From DASTQL01 sp035462375 (GTDB taxonomy: Bacteria > Actinomycetota > Actinomycetes > Jiangellales > Jiangellaceae): a stretch of 64,000 nt of DNA. Made by a program: the position numbers and the translations under genes. The DNA is taken from the NCBI GenBank assembly GCA_035462375.1, contig DATHUJ010000143.1, positions 1 through 64,000 of the forward strand, given 5' to 3'. Below, piece after piece: positions 16,256 to 25,191 of this stretch (position 1 is its first letter; each line of letters starts with the position of its first letter). A model generated the notes under the pieces. It was not told where the DNA came from, did no database searches, and saw nothing but the letters and a program-made list of their open reading frames with translations.

Positions 16256-17227
16256 TCAGACCGTGATGGCAACCTTGCCGCGAGCACGCCCGTCCATCAG
16301 GTAACGGACCGCCTCGGGGACGTCCACGAGCGGGTACGTGCGGTCGACGGCGGGTGTGACCTTGCCGGCCTCGATCAGCTCGGTGAGCTCCAGCAGGTCC
16401 TCGTGGCGTTCCTTCGGGGTGAGCATCACCAAGGTCTGGCCGACGAAGCGCGAGAGCATGGCGGCGCGCATCGCGCGTCCGATGCCGCCGGTCCAGTTCC
16501 CGCCGTTCTCGGCGCCGACGATGACGAGACTCCCCTTGGGGGTGAGCGCCCGGCGCAGCGTGCGCAGCGGGCGCAGGCCGCCGGTGTCGATGATGACGTC
16601 GTAACGCCGGCCGCCGTCGGTGATCTCCTCCTGGCTGTAGTCGATGACGTGGTCGGCGCCGAGCGAGCGGACCAGGTCCACCTTCGCGGTGCTGCACACG
16701 CCGGTGACCTCGGCGCCGAACGCCTTGGCCAGCTGGACCGCGTACGAGCCGACGCCGCCGGAGGCGCCGATCACCAGGACGTGCCGCCCCGGCCGTACGT
16801 TGCCGGCACGGACCGCTCGCAGGGCGGTGCCGCCGGAGATGGGCACGACCGCCGCCTCCTCGTACGTGAGGTTGGCCGGCTTCGGCGCGCACTTGGCCAC
16901 CGGGACGGTGGCGTACTCGGCGAAGGTGCCCTTGCCGATGCCGTACACCTCGTCGCCGGTACGGAAGCGGGTGACGGCCGGGCCGACGGCCTCGACGGTG
17001 CCGGAGACCTCGCTGCCCACGACGGGGTGCTTCGGCCCGCGAAGCCCGGAGTACGGGGTGAGGCGGACCAGGTACGGCTTGCCCGCCATCAGGTGCCAGA
17101 CGCCTCGGTCGAGACCGGCCGCGTGCACGCGGACGAGCACCTCGTCGTCGCCGACCTGTGGCTGGTCGACGTCTCGGAGCTCGAGCACGTCGGGCGAGCC
17201 GAAGTGGTCGTGGGCGATGACCTTCAT
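16256..17227 (-). CDS. NAD(P)-dependent medium-chain oxidoreductase (quinone reductase-like)
   Basis: The 323-residue protein belongs to the zinc-independent MDR branch that includes quinone oxidoreductases. It has an N-terminal GroES-like domain, the nucleotide-binding motif VIGASGGVGSYAVQLAK near residue 150, and the family segment LGADHVIDYSQEE. The cluster of zinc-binding cysteines of classical alcohol dehydrogenases is absent. The ATG at 17227 follows GAGGAG. It is divergent from a TetR regulator and the spacer carries a palindrome, so it is probably the regulator's target and may detoxify a reactive carbonyl or quinone. Confidence 0.88.
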   Translation of the reverse strand: MKVIAHDHFGSPDVLELRDVDQPQVGDDEVLVRVHAAGLDRGVWHLMAGKPYLVRLTPYSGLRGPKHPVVGSEVSGTVEAVGPAVTRFRTGDEVYGIGKGTFAEYATVPVAKCAPKPANLTYEEAAVVPISGGTALRAVRAGNVRPGRHVLVIGASGGVGSYAVQLAKAFGAEVTGVCSTAKVDLVRSLGADHVIDYSQEEITDGGRRYDVIIDTGGLRPLRTLRRALTPKGSLVIVGAENGGNWTGGIGRAMRAAMLSRFVGQTLVMLTPKERHEDLLELTELIEAGKVTPAVDRTYPLVDVPEAVRYLMDGRARGKVAITV

Positions 17228-17254
17228 GGGTTCTCCTCAGTGGTGTCCCGTGCA

Positions 17255-17285
17255 CTTACACTGTAAGCTAGACGTACATCGTAAG
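17255..17285. promoter_or_regulatory. candidate TetR operator between divergent genes
   Basis: The 13-base palindrome CTTACA-C-TGTAAG (17255-17267) is perfect, and a further half-site GTAAG follows at 17281-17285. It lies in the short spacer between the oxidoreductase and the TetR gene, 28 bases upstream of the oxidoreductase start, where a repressor would block both promoters. Confidence 0.65.
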
Positions 17286-17345
17286 TCCCGTCAAGACTTC
17301 GGGGGCCGCGACCGCCGCGACCGCGAGATGAGGAGGCCTCCGCCG

Positions 17346-18020
17346 ATGCCGGCAACGCCGAGTGACGCGCCGCCGCCCCGCATCCCGCTGAACCGCGAGC
17401 GGGTCCTGCGTGCCGCGCTCGAGCTGGCCGACGAGAACGGGATCGAGTCGCTCACCATGCGGCGGTTGGGCGAGGCCGTCGGGGTCGAGGCGATGTCGCT
17501 GTACAACCACGTGGCCAACAAGGTGGACCTGCTCGACGGCCTGATCGACCTGGTCTTCAGCCAGATCGAGCTGCCCTCCGCCGATGGGAGCTGGAAGACC
17601 TCGATGCGTCGGCGGGCCATCTCGATGCGGACGGTGCTGTCGGCACACCACTGGGCCGTCGGCCTGATGGAGTCTCGGACGTCCCCCGGGCCGGCGACGC
17701 TGCGCCATCACGACGCGGTCCTCGGCTACCTGCTGGGTGCCGGCTTCTCGCTCGAGCTGGCGGCGCACGCGTACTCGGTCCTGGACAGCTACATCTACGG
17801 CTTCGCACTGCAAGAGCGCGGCCTGCCCTTCGACACCCCGGAGGAAGGCGCCGAGCTGGCGCAGGTGATGGTCGAGCAGTTCCCGGCTGACGAGTACCCG
17901 CACCTCGCGAGGTTCACTTTCGGGCACGTCCTGCAGCCCGGCTACGACTACGGCAGCGAGTACGAGTACGGGCTCGACCTCGTCCTGGACGGGCTCGAGC
18001 GGGCGCTCGAGGGCGCGTGA
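17346..18020 (+). CDS. TetR/AcrR-family regulator
   Basis: The 224-residue protein has an N-terminal helix-turn-helix (RERVLRAALELADENGIESL, then MSLYNHVANKVDLLDGLID) and a TetR_C_1-type ligand domain as in TetR itself. The ATG at 17346 is preceded by GAGGAGG nine bases away; an upstream ATG at 17328 has no site. It is divergent from the MDR oxidoreductase with a CTTACACTGTAAG palindrome between them. It most likely represses that gene and itself until a small ligand binds. Confidence 0.9.
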   Translation: MPATPSDAPPPRIPLNRERVLRAALELADENGIESLTMRRLGEAVGVEAMSLYNHVANKVDLLDGLIDLVFSQIELPSADGSWKTSMRRRAISMRTVLSAHHWAVGLMESRTSPGPATLRHHDAVLGYLLGAGFSLELAAHAYSVLDSYIYGFALQERGLPFDTPEEGAELAQVMVEQFPADEYPHLARFTFGHVLQPGYDYGSEYEYGLDLVLDGLERALEGA

Positions 18021-18143
18021 TACGTCAGTGCAAGGCGGCGAGTCGACCCGCGCGCCACCAGCCAGAGCGCCAGCAGGAACTCACCGACGAAAGTGACCGA
18101 GGAGATGGCGGGCGACGAGCCGTCATGGAGCACCGCCGAACCA

Positions 18144-18578
18144 TCACTCGGGGTAGGTGGTGAAGCCTTCCTGCGCGGCGGTCTCGCAGAGGCGGGCGTC
18201 CCAGGCGAGCAGCTTCGCAACCTCGGGCGCCGCCTCGCCGGCCAGCAGGGCAGAGGCCAGCTGGACTGCGTCGTACGCCCGCAGGGCGTGAGTCGCGACC
18301 GCTCGCGCGGCGCTGTCGAGGATCTCGGCCGAGACCGCGACCACGATGAACTGACCGCGCTCGGAGTCCGCCCCGAAGTAGTCGGCCTCGAACTCCGCGA
18401 CCAGATCGCCCGCCTGTTGCGGTGTGATCTCACCCATGCGCTGCTTGCGCCACAGGGCGGCGGGTACCTCGACCCGGCAGAGCTGGCTCACCACCAGCGG
18501 TGAGTGGGCGCGTACGACCTCGTGGCCGGGTTCGTCGGCGTACAGCTTCACCAGTGCCGAGCTGTCGGCGAACGAGAT
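18144..18578 (-). pseudogene. VapC-like PIN-domain gene with a damaged start
   Basis: The frame encodes a nearly complete PIN toxin: ISFADSSALVKLYADEPGHE at the start, then RVEVPAALWRKQ, RAYDAVQLASALL and LLAWDARL, with the four expected acidic residues. The part carrying the first catalytic Asp has no start codon. It begins at ATC (18576-18578) directly after an in-frame TAG (18579-18581). The sequence GTAGATC could derive from a normal GTGATC start by insertion of one A. The first usable GTG (18551) would lose the first catalytic Asp. No antitoxin gene was recognised upstream. Confidence 0.7.
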
Positions 18579-18581
18579 CTA

Positions 18582-18908
18582 CGGCCGGCGGCGAGCTCAC
18601 TCGTGACGTTCCTGGACGCCAGCCCATCGTCGAGGGCGTTGCGGCTGACGACCACGACGACGTGCGCGAGCTCGTCAGCCCACTCAAGGGTGCGGACAAG
18701 CACCTCATCCGCAGCCTCGGTGCGGTGCCGGCCCCCTACGCGGGCCTGCCTCTCACCGACCACCGCAGTCCAGGCGAAGTACTCGCGGTACGCAGTGGCC
18801 GTCCGGCTCGGCGAGGACGACGTGCTCGGGTGGGCCGCGTACGCGCCGGCCCGCGAGGAGGTCAGGTCGGCGCAGCGGGGTGACGCCCTACCGCCGCCGA
18901 CGCCATCG
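18582..18908. other. unassigned stretch before the HhH glycosylase
   Basis: Both strands have open, high-GC3 frames here but none matches a family I recognise. The leftward frame around 18600-18850 (for example ADEVLVRTLEWADELAHVVV) could be a remnant of the antitoxin or of another gene. The rightward frame that continues into the glycosylase reads YAVAVRLGEDDVLGWAAYAP. I cannot choose between them. Confidence 0.3.
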
Positions 18909-19688
18909 ATGCCCGTCGGCACCATCGCGACCTCGACACGGTCTGTCGTCGACGCCCTGCTCGAGCTCGGGGAGCTGGAGCAGGTCCGACTAGGCGAGCA
19001 GCCCAGCTTCACCCCGGTCGCGGCCGCCAACCGACACGTGATCGACGATCCCTTCGCCTTCCTGCTCGCCGTGATCTTCGACCAGGGCATCGTCGCTGAG
19101 CGAGCCTGGCGCGCTCCGTACGACCTCAAGCAGAGGCTCGGACACCTCGATCCGGCGACGATGGCCGCCCAATCGGCTGCCGTCCGCGTGGCGATCAACC
19201 AGCAACCGAGGCTGCACCGCTTCGTGGAGCGTGTGCCCGAGTGGGTGGTCGAGGCAGCACGGATCGTCGTCGAGCAGTACGCCGGCGATGCGTCGCGCAT
19301 CTGGGCGGACCAGCCGAGCGCGGCCGTCCTGCGACGAAGGCTCGACGCGTTCCCGGGTATCGGGCAGAAGAAGGCCGCGATGGCGGTCGAGATCCTCGAG
19401 CGAGATCTTGGTGTCGAGGTCGTCGAGATGCGCGGTTCTGACATCGCCTACGACGTGCACGTACGGCGGGTGTTCCTCGGCACGGGCCTGGCAGAGCAGG
19501 ACTACCTGGACCACATGGTCGACGTGGCTCGTCGCGCCCACCCCGGTCGACCGGGCGCCATCGACGCGCCGGCATGGACGGTCGGCCGGCGGTGGTGCCA
19601 CGCGGGCCTCCCGGACTGTCCCGGCTGCGCCCTGGCCCAGATCTGTCCGAAGCTGGTCGGTCGTGCAGCCGGTGTGACGGGCGCCTGA
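18909..19688 (+). CDS. HhH-GPD base-excision glycosylase with Fe-S cluster
   Basis: The 259-residue protein belongs to the endonuclease III-like superfamily. The helix-hairpin-helix reads FPGIGQKKAAMAVEIL, with the lysine that makes these enzymes bifunctional. The catalytic Asp is expected in AYDVHVRRVFL, and the C terminus has the Cys-X6-Cys-X2-Cys-X5-Cys cluster loop (CHAGLPDCPGCALAQIC). It would remove a damaged base and may cut the strand. The ATG at 18909 is a provisional start, since the same frame stays open upstream and no good ribosome site is seen. It lies between two broken PIN genes. Confidence 0.82.
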   Translation: MPVGTIATSTRSVVDALLELGELEQVRLGEQPSFTPVAAANRHVIDDPFAFLLAVIFDQGIVAERAWRAPYDLKQRLGHLDPATMAAQSAAVRVAINQQPRLHRFVERVPEWVVEAARIVVEQYAGDASRIWADQPSAAVLRRRLDAFPGIGQKKAAMAVEILERDLGVEVVEMRGSDIAYDVHVRRVFLGTGLAEQDYLDHMVDVARRAHPGRPGAIDAPAWTVGRRWCHAGLPDCPGCALAQICPKLVGRAAGVTGA

Positions 19689-19696
19689 CCTCGGCA

Positions 19697-19815
19697 TCAG
19701 CACAGGATTCTCGTTGTTCGTCGCGAGCCCCTGCAGCGCCAAGCCCCGCCGGTCCGTACGGGTCCGCGTGCGGTGCCACCCAGTCGACCACCACGCTCAC
19801 GTCGACGACCGTCAT
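19697..19815 (-). pseudogene. N-terminal fragment of a PIN-domain toxin gene
   Basis: Starting at ATG 19815, which shares one base with the stop of the SARP gene (TGATG), the sequence reads VVDVSVVVDWVAPHADPYG, a typical PIN-domain first strand with its catalytic Asp. After about 27 codons the frame shifts and the rest of the domain is not found. This is a truncated toxin gene without antitoxin. Confidence 0.55.
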
Positions 19816-22784
19816 CAGCCGCTCGACGTCGTTGCAGGCGGCGAGAAGGCGGTTGCCGCGGCGCCGGCCGGCCGGCCGCTGGACGCGTCGCGCCCGCGGG
19901 CTGTCAGCCGCGCCAGGCCCTCCCGCGCCCTCGCTCCGGGACTCCCCGTGAGCACGAGGAAGAGAGACTCGCGTACATGGCGCGGCCGGGTGGTCTGCGA
20001 CCACTCGACCACGCCGCGGAACAGCGACTCGGCTGTGTCCAGGTCACCGGTCGCCTCGAGGACGTGGGCGAGATGTACCCGCGCGTGGGCGGCGAGCCAT
20101 GGCGTGGCGGCTGCCTCGGCCATGGCCAGCGCCCGCCGGGAGAGCTCCTCGGCCTGGGTCGTGTCGCCGGCCGCGAACGCGTTGGCACCGAGCTGGGCCA
20201 GGGCGAAACCGGCGTGGTCCACGAAGCCGATACGCCTCGCCAGCTCGAGCGTGCGCCGGTAGGCGTCCGCCGCTGCACCGGGGTCGCCTCGCTGCTCAGC
20301 GACCCAGGCCTTCAGCATCAGCGCTGGAACGACGAAGACGTCGTACCCGATGGCCTCGGAGTGCCGGAGCACCTCGTCCGTCATCGTGGCGACGACGGAG
20401 ACGTCCCCCGCCAGGACGGCGATCTGACCCCGGACGAGACTGCTCCCCGCGATGCCCCAGGGGCTTCCGGCTGAGCGGTATGCGGCGAGCGCTTCCCCGA
20501 CCAGGGCTGCCGCCCGGTCGTTGTCACCGACGAGGGCCTGGACGAGCGAGAGCGTCCCCCGCGCAAGCGCCCACTCCAAGCGGGTGGGCGTGGTGGCTGC
20601 CACGGCCAAGGCACGTTCCCCCGCGGCGATCGCGGCGTCGAGGTCGAGCTCCTCTGCCGCCAGGTAGCACAGCCATGCGAGCAGCTCGATCCGCCTGTCG
20701 GGCAGCGCGTCGTCCGACGCGGCCGCAAGCGCGGCCTCGAGGAAGCCACGCCCCTCGGAGACCCGCTCGGCGAGGGCGAAGTACCAGCCCGAGCCCCCAC
20801 CCAGCCGTAGGGCGAGGCGCGGGTCGGGTGCCTCTCGCGCGTACGCCAGTGCCGCCCAGAGGTTGTCATGCTCCAGCTTCATCTGCCTGGTGAAGGCCAG
20901 CCAGTCGGCCCCGCGAAGCTCGGTGCGCGCGGCGTCGGCCACGCCGGCGAAGTACTCGGCGTGCGCCCGCCGGGCTGCGCCCAGGCCGCCGGTCGTGGCC
21001 AGCTGCTCGAGGACGTACGCGCGGACGGTGTCGAGCAGGTCGTAGCGACCCCCGCCTTCCGGGAAGGACGCCGTGAGGATGGACTTGTCGACCAGGGAGC
21101 CCAGGAGCTGGGTGACTCTGGCGGCGTCCAGCTGCGCACGCCCGGTGGTGGCCACCACCGCGGCCAGCGGGGCACCGCCGCGGAACACCGCCAGCTGGTG
21201 CAGCAAGGCCTTCTCGTCGGTGTCCAGCAGGTCGTAGCTCCAGGTCACGACCGTACGCAGGTAGCGCTGGGGTATCTCCCGGCGGTCCCGCGCGTCGACG
21301 AACAGCGGCCGCCGGCTGTCGAGCGCCGACAGGATCTCGCGCAGCCCCAGGATGCTGACGCGAGCGGCGGCCAGCTCGATGGCCAGCGGCAGCCCGTCCA
21401 GCCGTCGGCAGATCTCTGCCGTCAGGGCAAGGCGGTCCTCCTGGAGCGTCAGGCCCGGCCGTGATGCCCACGCGCGCTCGAGGAACAGGCGCACCGACTC
21501 CGAGGTCTCGAGCCCGACCTCGTCGGCGCCCAGGTCCGGGACGGCCAGCGGTGCCACCACGTACCGGACCTCGCCCTCGAGGTGCAGCACCTCTCGGCTG
21601 GTCACCAGCACGCGTACACCGGGGCATTCCGCCAGTACGCCGTCGACCACCCGCGCTGCTCTCTCAACCAGGGGCTCGCACCCGTCCAGCACCAGCAGTG
21701 TGTGGGCTCGCCGCAGTCGCTCGACCACCCGCGCCAACGGGTCGCGGCTGGACGTCGGGGTCCGGATCGTGCGCGCCACGATCTGGGCCACGTCCGGGAG
21801 CTCGCCGGCGCGGGCGAGGTCGACGAACCAGACGCCGCTGGGGAAGTCGCGCTCGAGCACCCGCGCCACCTCCAGGGCGAGCCGGCTCTTCCCGACCCCA
21901 GGTGGACCGATCAAGGTCACCAGTCGGTGGCGTCGGACCATCTCGGCCACGTCGCCCATCTCCTGCTCGCGATCCACGAACGAGGTGACCGGTGCGGGAA
22001 GACGCCCCAGCGGCCCCTCCACCGGACGGACGCCGGCCAGAGCGGAGTCGTGAGCCAGGATCGCCGTGTGCAGCCGCTGCAACGAGGGTCCGGGCTCCAC
22101 TCCGAGCTGCTCGACCAGTACGCGTCGAGCCTGGCCGTATGCCTCCAGCGCCTCCGCCTGGCGGCCGCCGCGATACAGAGCGAGGATCAGCAGCTCCCAG
22201 AGCCGCTCGCGGAACGGATGGTCCTGCAGGACCGGCCGGATCTGCCCGACCACCTCGGTGTGGTCCCCCAGTGCCAGCGCCGCCTCGGACTGCTGCTCCA
22301 TCGCATCGGTCCGCAGCTCCTCCAGGCGAGCGACCTCCGCCGTGACCCATGGGCTCGCCGGCAGGCCCTCCAGCGGACGCCCGCGCCACAGCCTCAACGC
22401 CTCGCGGGACAGCTCGGCGGCCTGACCGGCGTCGCCGGCCCGCCCAGTACTGCGAGCTGCGGCCACCAGTGTCTCGAAGCGCAACGCGTCGACGGTGGCG
22501 CCGACCAAGGCGTACCCGTCCGGCCCGGCGGAGATGGACTCGGCTCCTAGCGTGGCACGGAGCCGCGAGACGTGGTGCTGCACGGCGTTGCGCGGCGCAG
22601 CCGGGATCTCTGCTTCTGCTTCCCACAAGGCGTCGACGAGTACGGACATCGGCACGGTACGACCGCCACGCAAGGCCAGGTACGCCAGCAGCGCCTGCCG
22701 CTTGGGTCCGCCGAGCACGGCGGTACGGCCACTGACCTGTGCCTCGAACGGGCCGAGTATGCGGATCTCGAGCGAAGGTGCCAT
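19815..22784 (-). CDS. SARP/BTAD regulator with NB-ARC ATPase and TPR (AfsR-like)
   Basis: The 989-residue protein has the AfsR architecture. An OmpR-like winged helix (about residues 5-90, LEIRILGPFEAQVSGR then GPKRQALLAYLALRGGR) is followed by a bacterial transcriptional activation domain (about 95-245). An ATPase has P-loop GPPGVGKSRLALEV near residue 290 and Walker B LLVLDGCEPL, and TPR-like helices reach the C terminus. Such proteins bind direct repeats with 11-bp period and activate secondary-metabolism or morphology genes. The ATG at 22784 starts the conserved domain; upstream extension runs into the lipid kinase gene. No biosynthetic cluster is adjacent, so its target is unknown. Confidence 0.88.
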   Translation of the reverse strand: MAPSLEIRILGPFEAQVSGRTAVLGGPKRQALLAYLALRGGRTVPMSVLVDALWEAEAEIPAAPRNAVQHHVSRLRATLGAESISAGPDGYALVGATVDALRFETLVAAARSTGRAGDAGQAAELSREALRLWRGRPLEGLPASPWVTAEVARLEELRTDAMEQQSEAALALGDHTEVVGQIRPVLQDHPFRERLWELLILALYRGGRQAEALEAYGQARRVLVEQLGVEPGPSLQRLHTAILAHDSALAGVRPVEGPLGRLPAPVTSFVDREQEMGDVAEMVRRHRLVTLIGPPGVGKSRLALEVARVLERDFPSGVWFVDLARAGELPDVAQIVARTIRTPTSSRDPLARVVERLRRAHTLLVLDGCEPLVERAARVVDGVLAECPGVRVLVTSREVLHLEGEVRYVVAPLAVPDLGADEVGLETSESVRLFLERAWASRPGLTLQEDRLALTAEICRRLDGLPLAIELAAARVSILGLREILSALDSRRPLFVDARDRREIPQRYLRTVVTWSYDLLDTDEKALLHQLAVFRGGAPLAAVVATTGRAQLDAARVTQLLGSLVDKSILTASFPEGGGRYDLLDTVRAYVLEQLATTGGLGAARRAHAEYFAGVADAARTELRGADWLAFTRQMKLEHDNLWAALAYAREAPDPRLALRLGGGSGWYFALAERVSEGRGFLEAALAAASDDALPDRRIELLAWLCYLAAEELDLDAAIAAGERALAVAATTPTRLEWALARGTLSLVQALVGDNDRAAALVGEALAAYRSAGSPWGIAGSSLVRGQIAVLAGDVSVVATMTDEVLRHSEAIGYDVFVVPALMLKAWVAEQRGDPGAAADAYRRTLELARRIGFVDHAGFALAQLGANAFAAGDTTQAEELSRRALAMAEAAATPWLAAHARVHLAHVLEATGDLDTAESLFRGVVEWSQTTRPRHVRESLFLVLTGSPGARAREGLARLTARGRDASSGRPAGAAATAFSPPATTSSG

Positions 22785-22854
22785 GGCGACGACGTCCCGG
22801 TGGCTGTGACCCTCGAGTCTGGCACGGCCCGATTCGGCTGTGAACCGGGTGCGG

Positions 22855-23769
22855 TCAGACCCCTCCCGGCGGATGGGCCGGCAGGACGTCCCTGAGCGCT
22901 CCGGCGCGTCGGAGGTGCGCTGACGGCGAAACGCCACGGTGTCGGGACGAGATGCGTACGCGAAGCGCCGCCGGGCGGATGGCGAAGCGCAGCGGCGCCG
23001 TCAGCAGCACCGCCTCGCCGTCGATGCCCGCATGCACGGGAGCCGGGGCGAAGACGTCGAACTCAGGTGCCGTCCAGGCCCGACCCGGAGGCAGCTGGCC
23101 ACTGTCCGGCGCATCGAGGAGCAGGATGCCGAGGCGACCACCGTCGAGCGCGGGTCGGCTGCCGATGACGGGCCGGTCCAGCGCGTACGGGTTGTTCGAC
23201 ACCAGGACGACAGCGAGGCGGGTGTGCTCACGCCCTGCGTCGTCAACGAGGCGCAGCGCCGGTGTCCTCCCGCTCGGACCGAGCAGCTGCTCGGCCGTCC
23301 GCACCAGGGTCCGGACCTTGGCGTCGCGATAGGCCGACTGGCGGACCGCATCACCGTAGATCCCGAGAGAGACGTTGTTCAGGAACGCGCGGCCGTTGAC
23401 CTCGGCCAGGTCGATCCGCGTCTCCACGCCGTCGGTGAACGCGTCGAGCGCGCCCACCACGTCGTGCCGGTCCACCCCGAGGTCGAGGGCGAAGTGGTTG
23501 CGTGTCCCGGCCGGGACGCAGACGAACGGCAGGTCGTGTGCGGCCGCCGCCGCTGCCACGACCGCGAGGGATCCATCGCCTCCGGCCATCCCGAGGGCGT
23601 CCGCTCCCTCGCCGACGTGCGTCGTCAGGCTGTGGCCCGGCCCGAGGACGACGACCGTGATCCCGCGATCACGGGCTCGGTCGGCCAACCCTGCCCGCCC
23701 CGCCGCACCGTCACCCGACCTCGGGTTGACGAACAGGAGGGGCCGGCGAGGCGGTCGCAGGAACTCCAT
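22855..23769 (-). CDS. diacylglycerol/lipid kinase family protein
   Basis: The 304-residue protein matches the LCB5/YegS/DgkB catalytic family. It shows LLFVNPRSGDGAAG at the N terminus, the nucleotide-binding GGDGSL motif near residue 75, PAGTRNHFALDLGVD, and the C-terminal DGEAVLLTAPLRFAI region. It would phosphorylate a lipid such as diacylglycerol at the membrane. It follows the HdeD-like gene by 10 bases, so the two are probably cotranscribed. The SARP gene begins 70 bases downstream. Confidence 0.88.
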   Translation of the reverse strand: MEFLRPPRRPLLFVNPRSGDGAAGRAGLADRARDRGITVVVLGPGHSLTTHVGEGADALGMAGGDGSLAVVAAAAAAHDLPFVCVPAGTRNHFALDLGVDRHDVVGALDAFTDGVETRIDLAEVNGRAFLNNVSLGIYGDAVRQSAYRDAKVRTLVRTAEQLLGPSGRTPALRLVDDAGREHTRLAVVLVSNNPYALDRPVIGSRPALDGGRLGILLLDAPDSGQLPPGRAWTAPEFDVFAPAPVHAGIDGEAVLLTAPLRFAIRPAALRVRISSRHRGVSPSAHLRRAGALRDVLPAHPPGGV

Positions 23770-23779
23770 CCGTCTCGCA

Positions 23780-24400
23780 TCAGCTGGTGAGGCGTTCCAC
23801 GTACTTCCCGGCCTCGCGCAGGGTGAAGGCGGCGAAGATCTCGTTCACCCCATACACGATGGCCCACACCCCGACCAGAGTCACCAGGGTCACCAGGGAC
23901 TGCTCCCAGGAGCGGATCGCCCACACCCCGAGGGCCAGCTCGGCTGCTCCGACGAGGAGTCCGGTCCACCAGTAGCCGAACTTCGGACCGGCCAGGGCGT
24001 CGATCAGGTGGATGACGCCGAAGACGATCAGGTACCAGGCCACCAGGACCGAGACGACGTAGAGAGTGACGTCCGGCCAGACGAAGGTGGCGATGCCGGC
24101 GATCACGCCGAGGATGCCGGACAGGACGAACAGCCAACGCCAGCTCTGGACTCGAGTGGCCACGACCAGCTGAGTGATTCCGCTGCCCAGCAGGGCCACG
24201 CCGACCAGCGCGACTACAGCGGCCAGGCTGCCGACGCGGAAGGACAGCACGTACATACCGAACCCGGTCCACACGATCCCCACGATCAGGAACCACGACC
24301 AGTAGCCCGACAGCTCCCGCGCGCCATCTCGCATCGCCTCTCGCAGAGGGCTCCTGGCCGGGGGTGTCGCCGGGGATGTCGTCGTCTCGCGTGTCATCAC
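23780..24400 (-). CDS. HdeD-family (DUF308) membrane protein
   Basis: The 206-residue protein has about six transmembrane helices in three pairs (for example WFLIVGIVWTGFGMYVL and VSVLVAWYLIVFGVIHLID), as in the HdeD acid-resistance membrane family. The N-terminal 30 residues are soluble. HdeD is linked to acid tolerance in enterobacteria; its role in actinobacteria is not established. The lipid kinase gene follows within 10 bases. The family call is good and the function is uncertain. Confidence 0.85.
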   Translation of the reverse strand: MMTRETTTSPATPPARSPLREAMRDGARELSGYWSWFLIVGIVWTGFGMYVLSFRVGSLAAVVALVGVALLGSGITQLVVATRVQSWRWLFVLSGILGVIAGIATFVWPDVTLYVVSVLVAWYLIVFGVIHLIDALAGPKFGYWWTGLLVGAAELALGVWAIRSWEQSLVTLVTLVGVWAIVYGVNEIFAAFTLREAGKYVERLTS

Positions 24401-24531
24401 AGTCTCCGTTCCCGCCCGTCGCCGTGCGCGGGCCCGAGCGTGTGCTCGGAACCCGCGTCGGCGAGGGGCGTCTTCCTTGTTCAGGTGCTTGCTGTTGGGT
24501 GCTTGCGCATGTCAGGTGGTCGAAGCCAGGG

Positions 24532-24963
24532 CTACGACGCGGCCTTCTTGGCGAGCTCGTCGGCGTAGGCGCGGGCGTCGATCGCGTTCAGCATGGCCAG
24601 CTGCGCGTTGTCGACCGCCCACTCGGCGAAGTCGAGGGCGTCGGCGGCCTCGGCTTCGGCCCAGTCCGCGTCGGTGCCGGCGACCTTGGCGTCCAGCTGC
24701 CTGCCCCGCTTGTCCATCGTCGCGTTGATGTCGTCCATCTTCGCCATGGCGTCGGCCTTGATCTGCGCGAACTTGCTGCGCGCGCGGTCGGTGGCCTGAT
24801 CGGTCCGCTGCTGCGCCCGGTCCTGGGCGTCCTTGGCGTCCTGCTGGGCCTGGTCGACGCGCTGCTTGAGCTGCTCACGGGATTCCGTGGCTGCCGCCGT
24901 CACCGCGGCCTTGGTCGCGGCCACGCGCTGCTGGAGTTCCTCGAGTCGTCCGGAGAAGTCCAT
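24532..24963 (-). CDS. coiled-coil protein of unknown function
   Basis: The 143-residue protein is almost entirely helical and charged, with Gln/Ala/Asp-rich heptads (LKQRVDQAQQDAKDAQDRAQ) that predict a long coiled coil over residues 5-85. A second helical segment (WAEAEAADALDFAEWAVDNA) follows. It has no signal peptide or membrane segment. AAGGAG precedes the ATG. The second half resembles small actinobacterial proteins that form helical hairpins, but I do not recognise the family. It is alone between the HdeD-like gene and the broken helicase. Confidence 0.75.
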   Translation of the reverse strand: MDFSGRLEELQQRVAATKAAVTAAATESREQLKQRVDQAQQDAKDAQDRAQQRTDQATDRARSKFAQIKADAMAKMDDINATMDKRGRQLDAKVAGTDADWAEAEAADALDFAEWAVDNAQLAMLNAIDARAYADELAKKAAS

Positions 24964-25191
24964 GTCTCTCTCCTTGAGTAGTGCTGATTGAGGTCTCTGC
25001 TTCGTACGACAACGACGCTAGGAGTCGGCGCTGCCAGGCGGCTGCCAGCCGACTGCCACGGCGCGGGGGCCGGTCCGCACGTGGCGACCTAGGGCGCATG
25101 GCGCCGAATCGGCGGAATGCCCCCGGCCGCTCCACTGCGCCGCTGCCGTGCCGCCGACAGAAACCGCGACGGTGACAGCTGGGGGTACGGC

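Noticed and set aside
18582..18908. Possible antitoxin gene for the damaged PIN toxin
   Set aside because: Leftward frames are open and GC3-rich, but none shows a ribbon-helix-helix, Phd or AbrB pattern.
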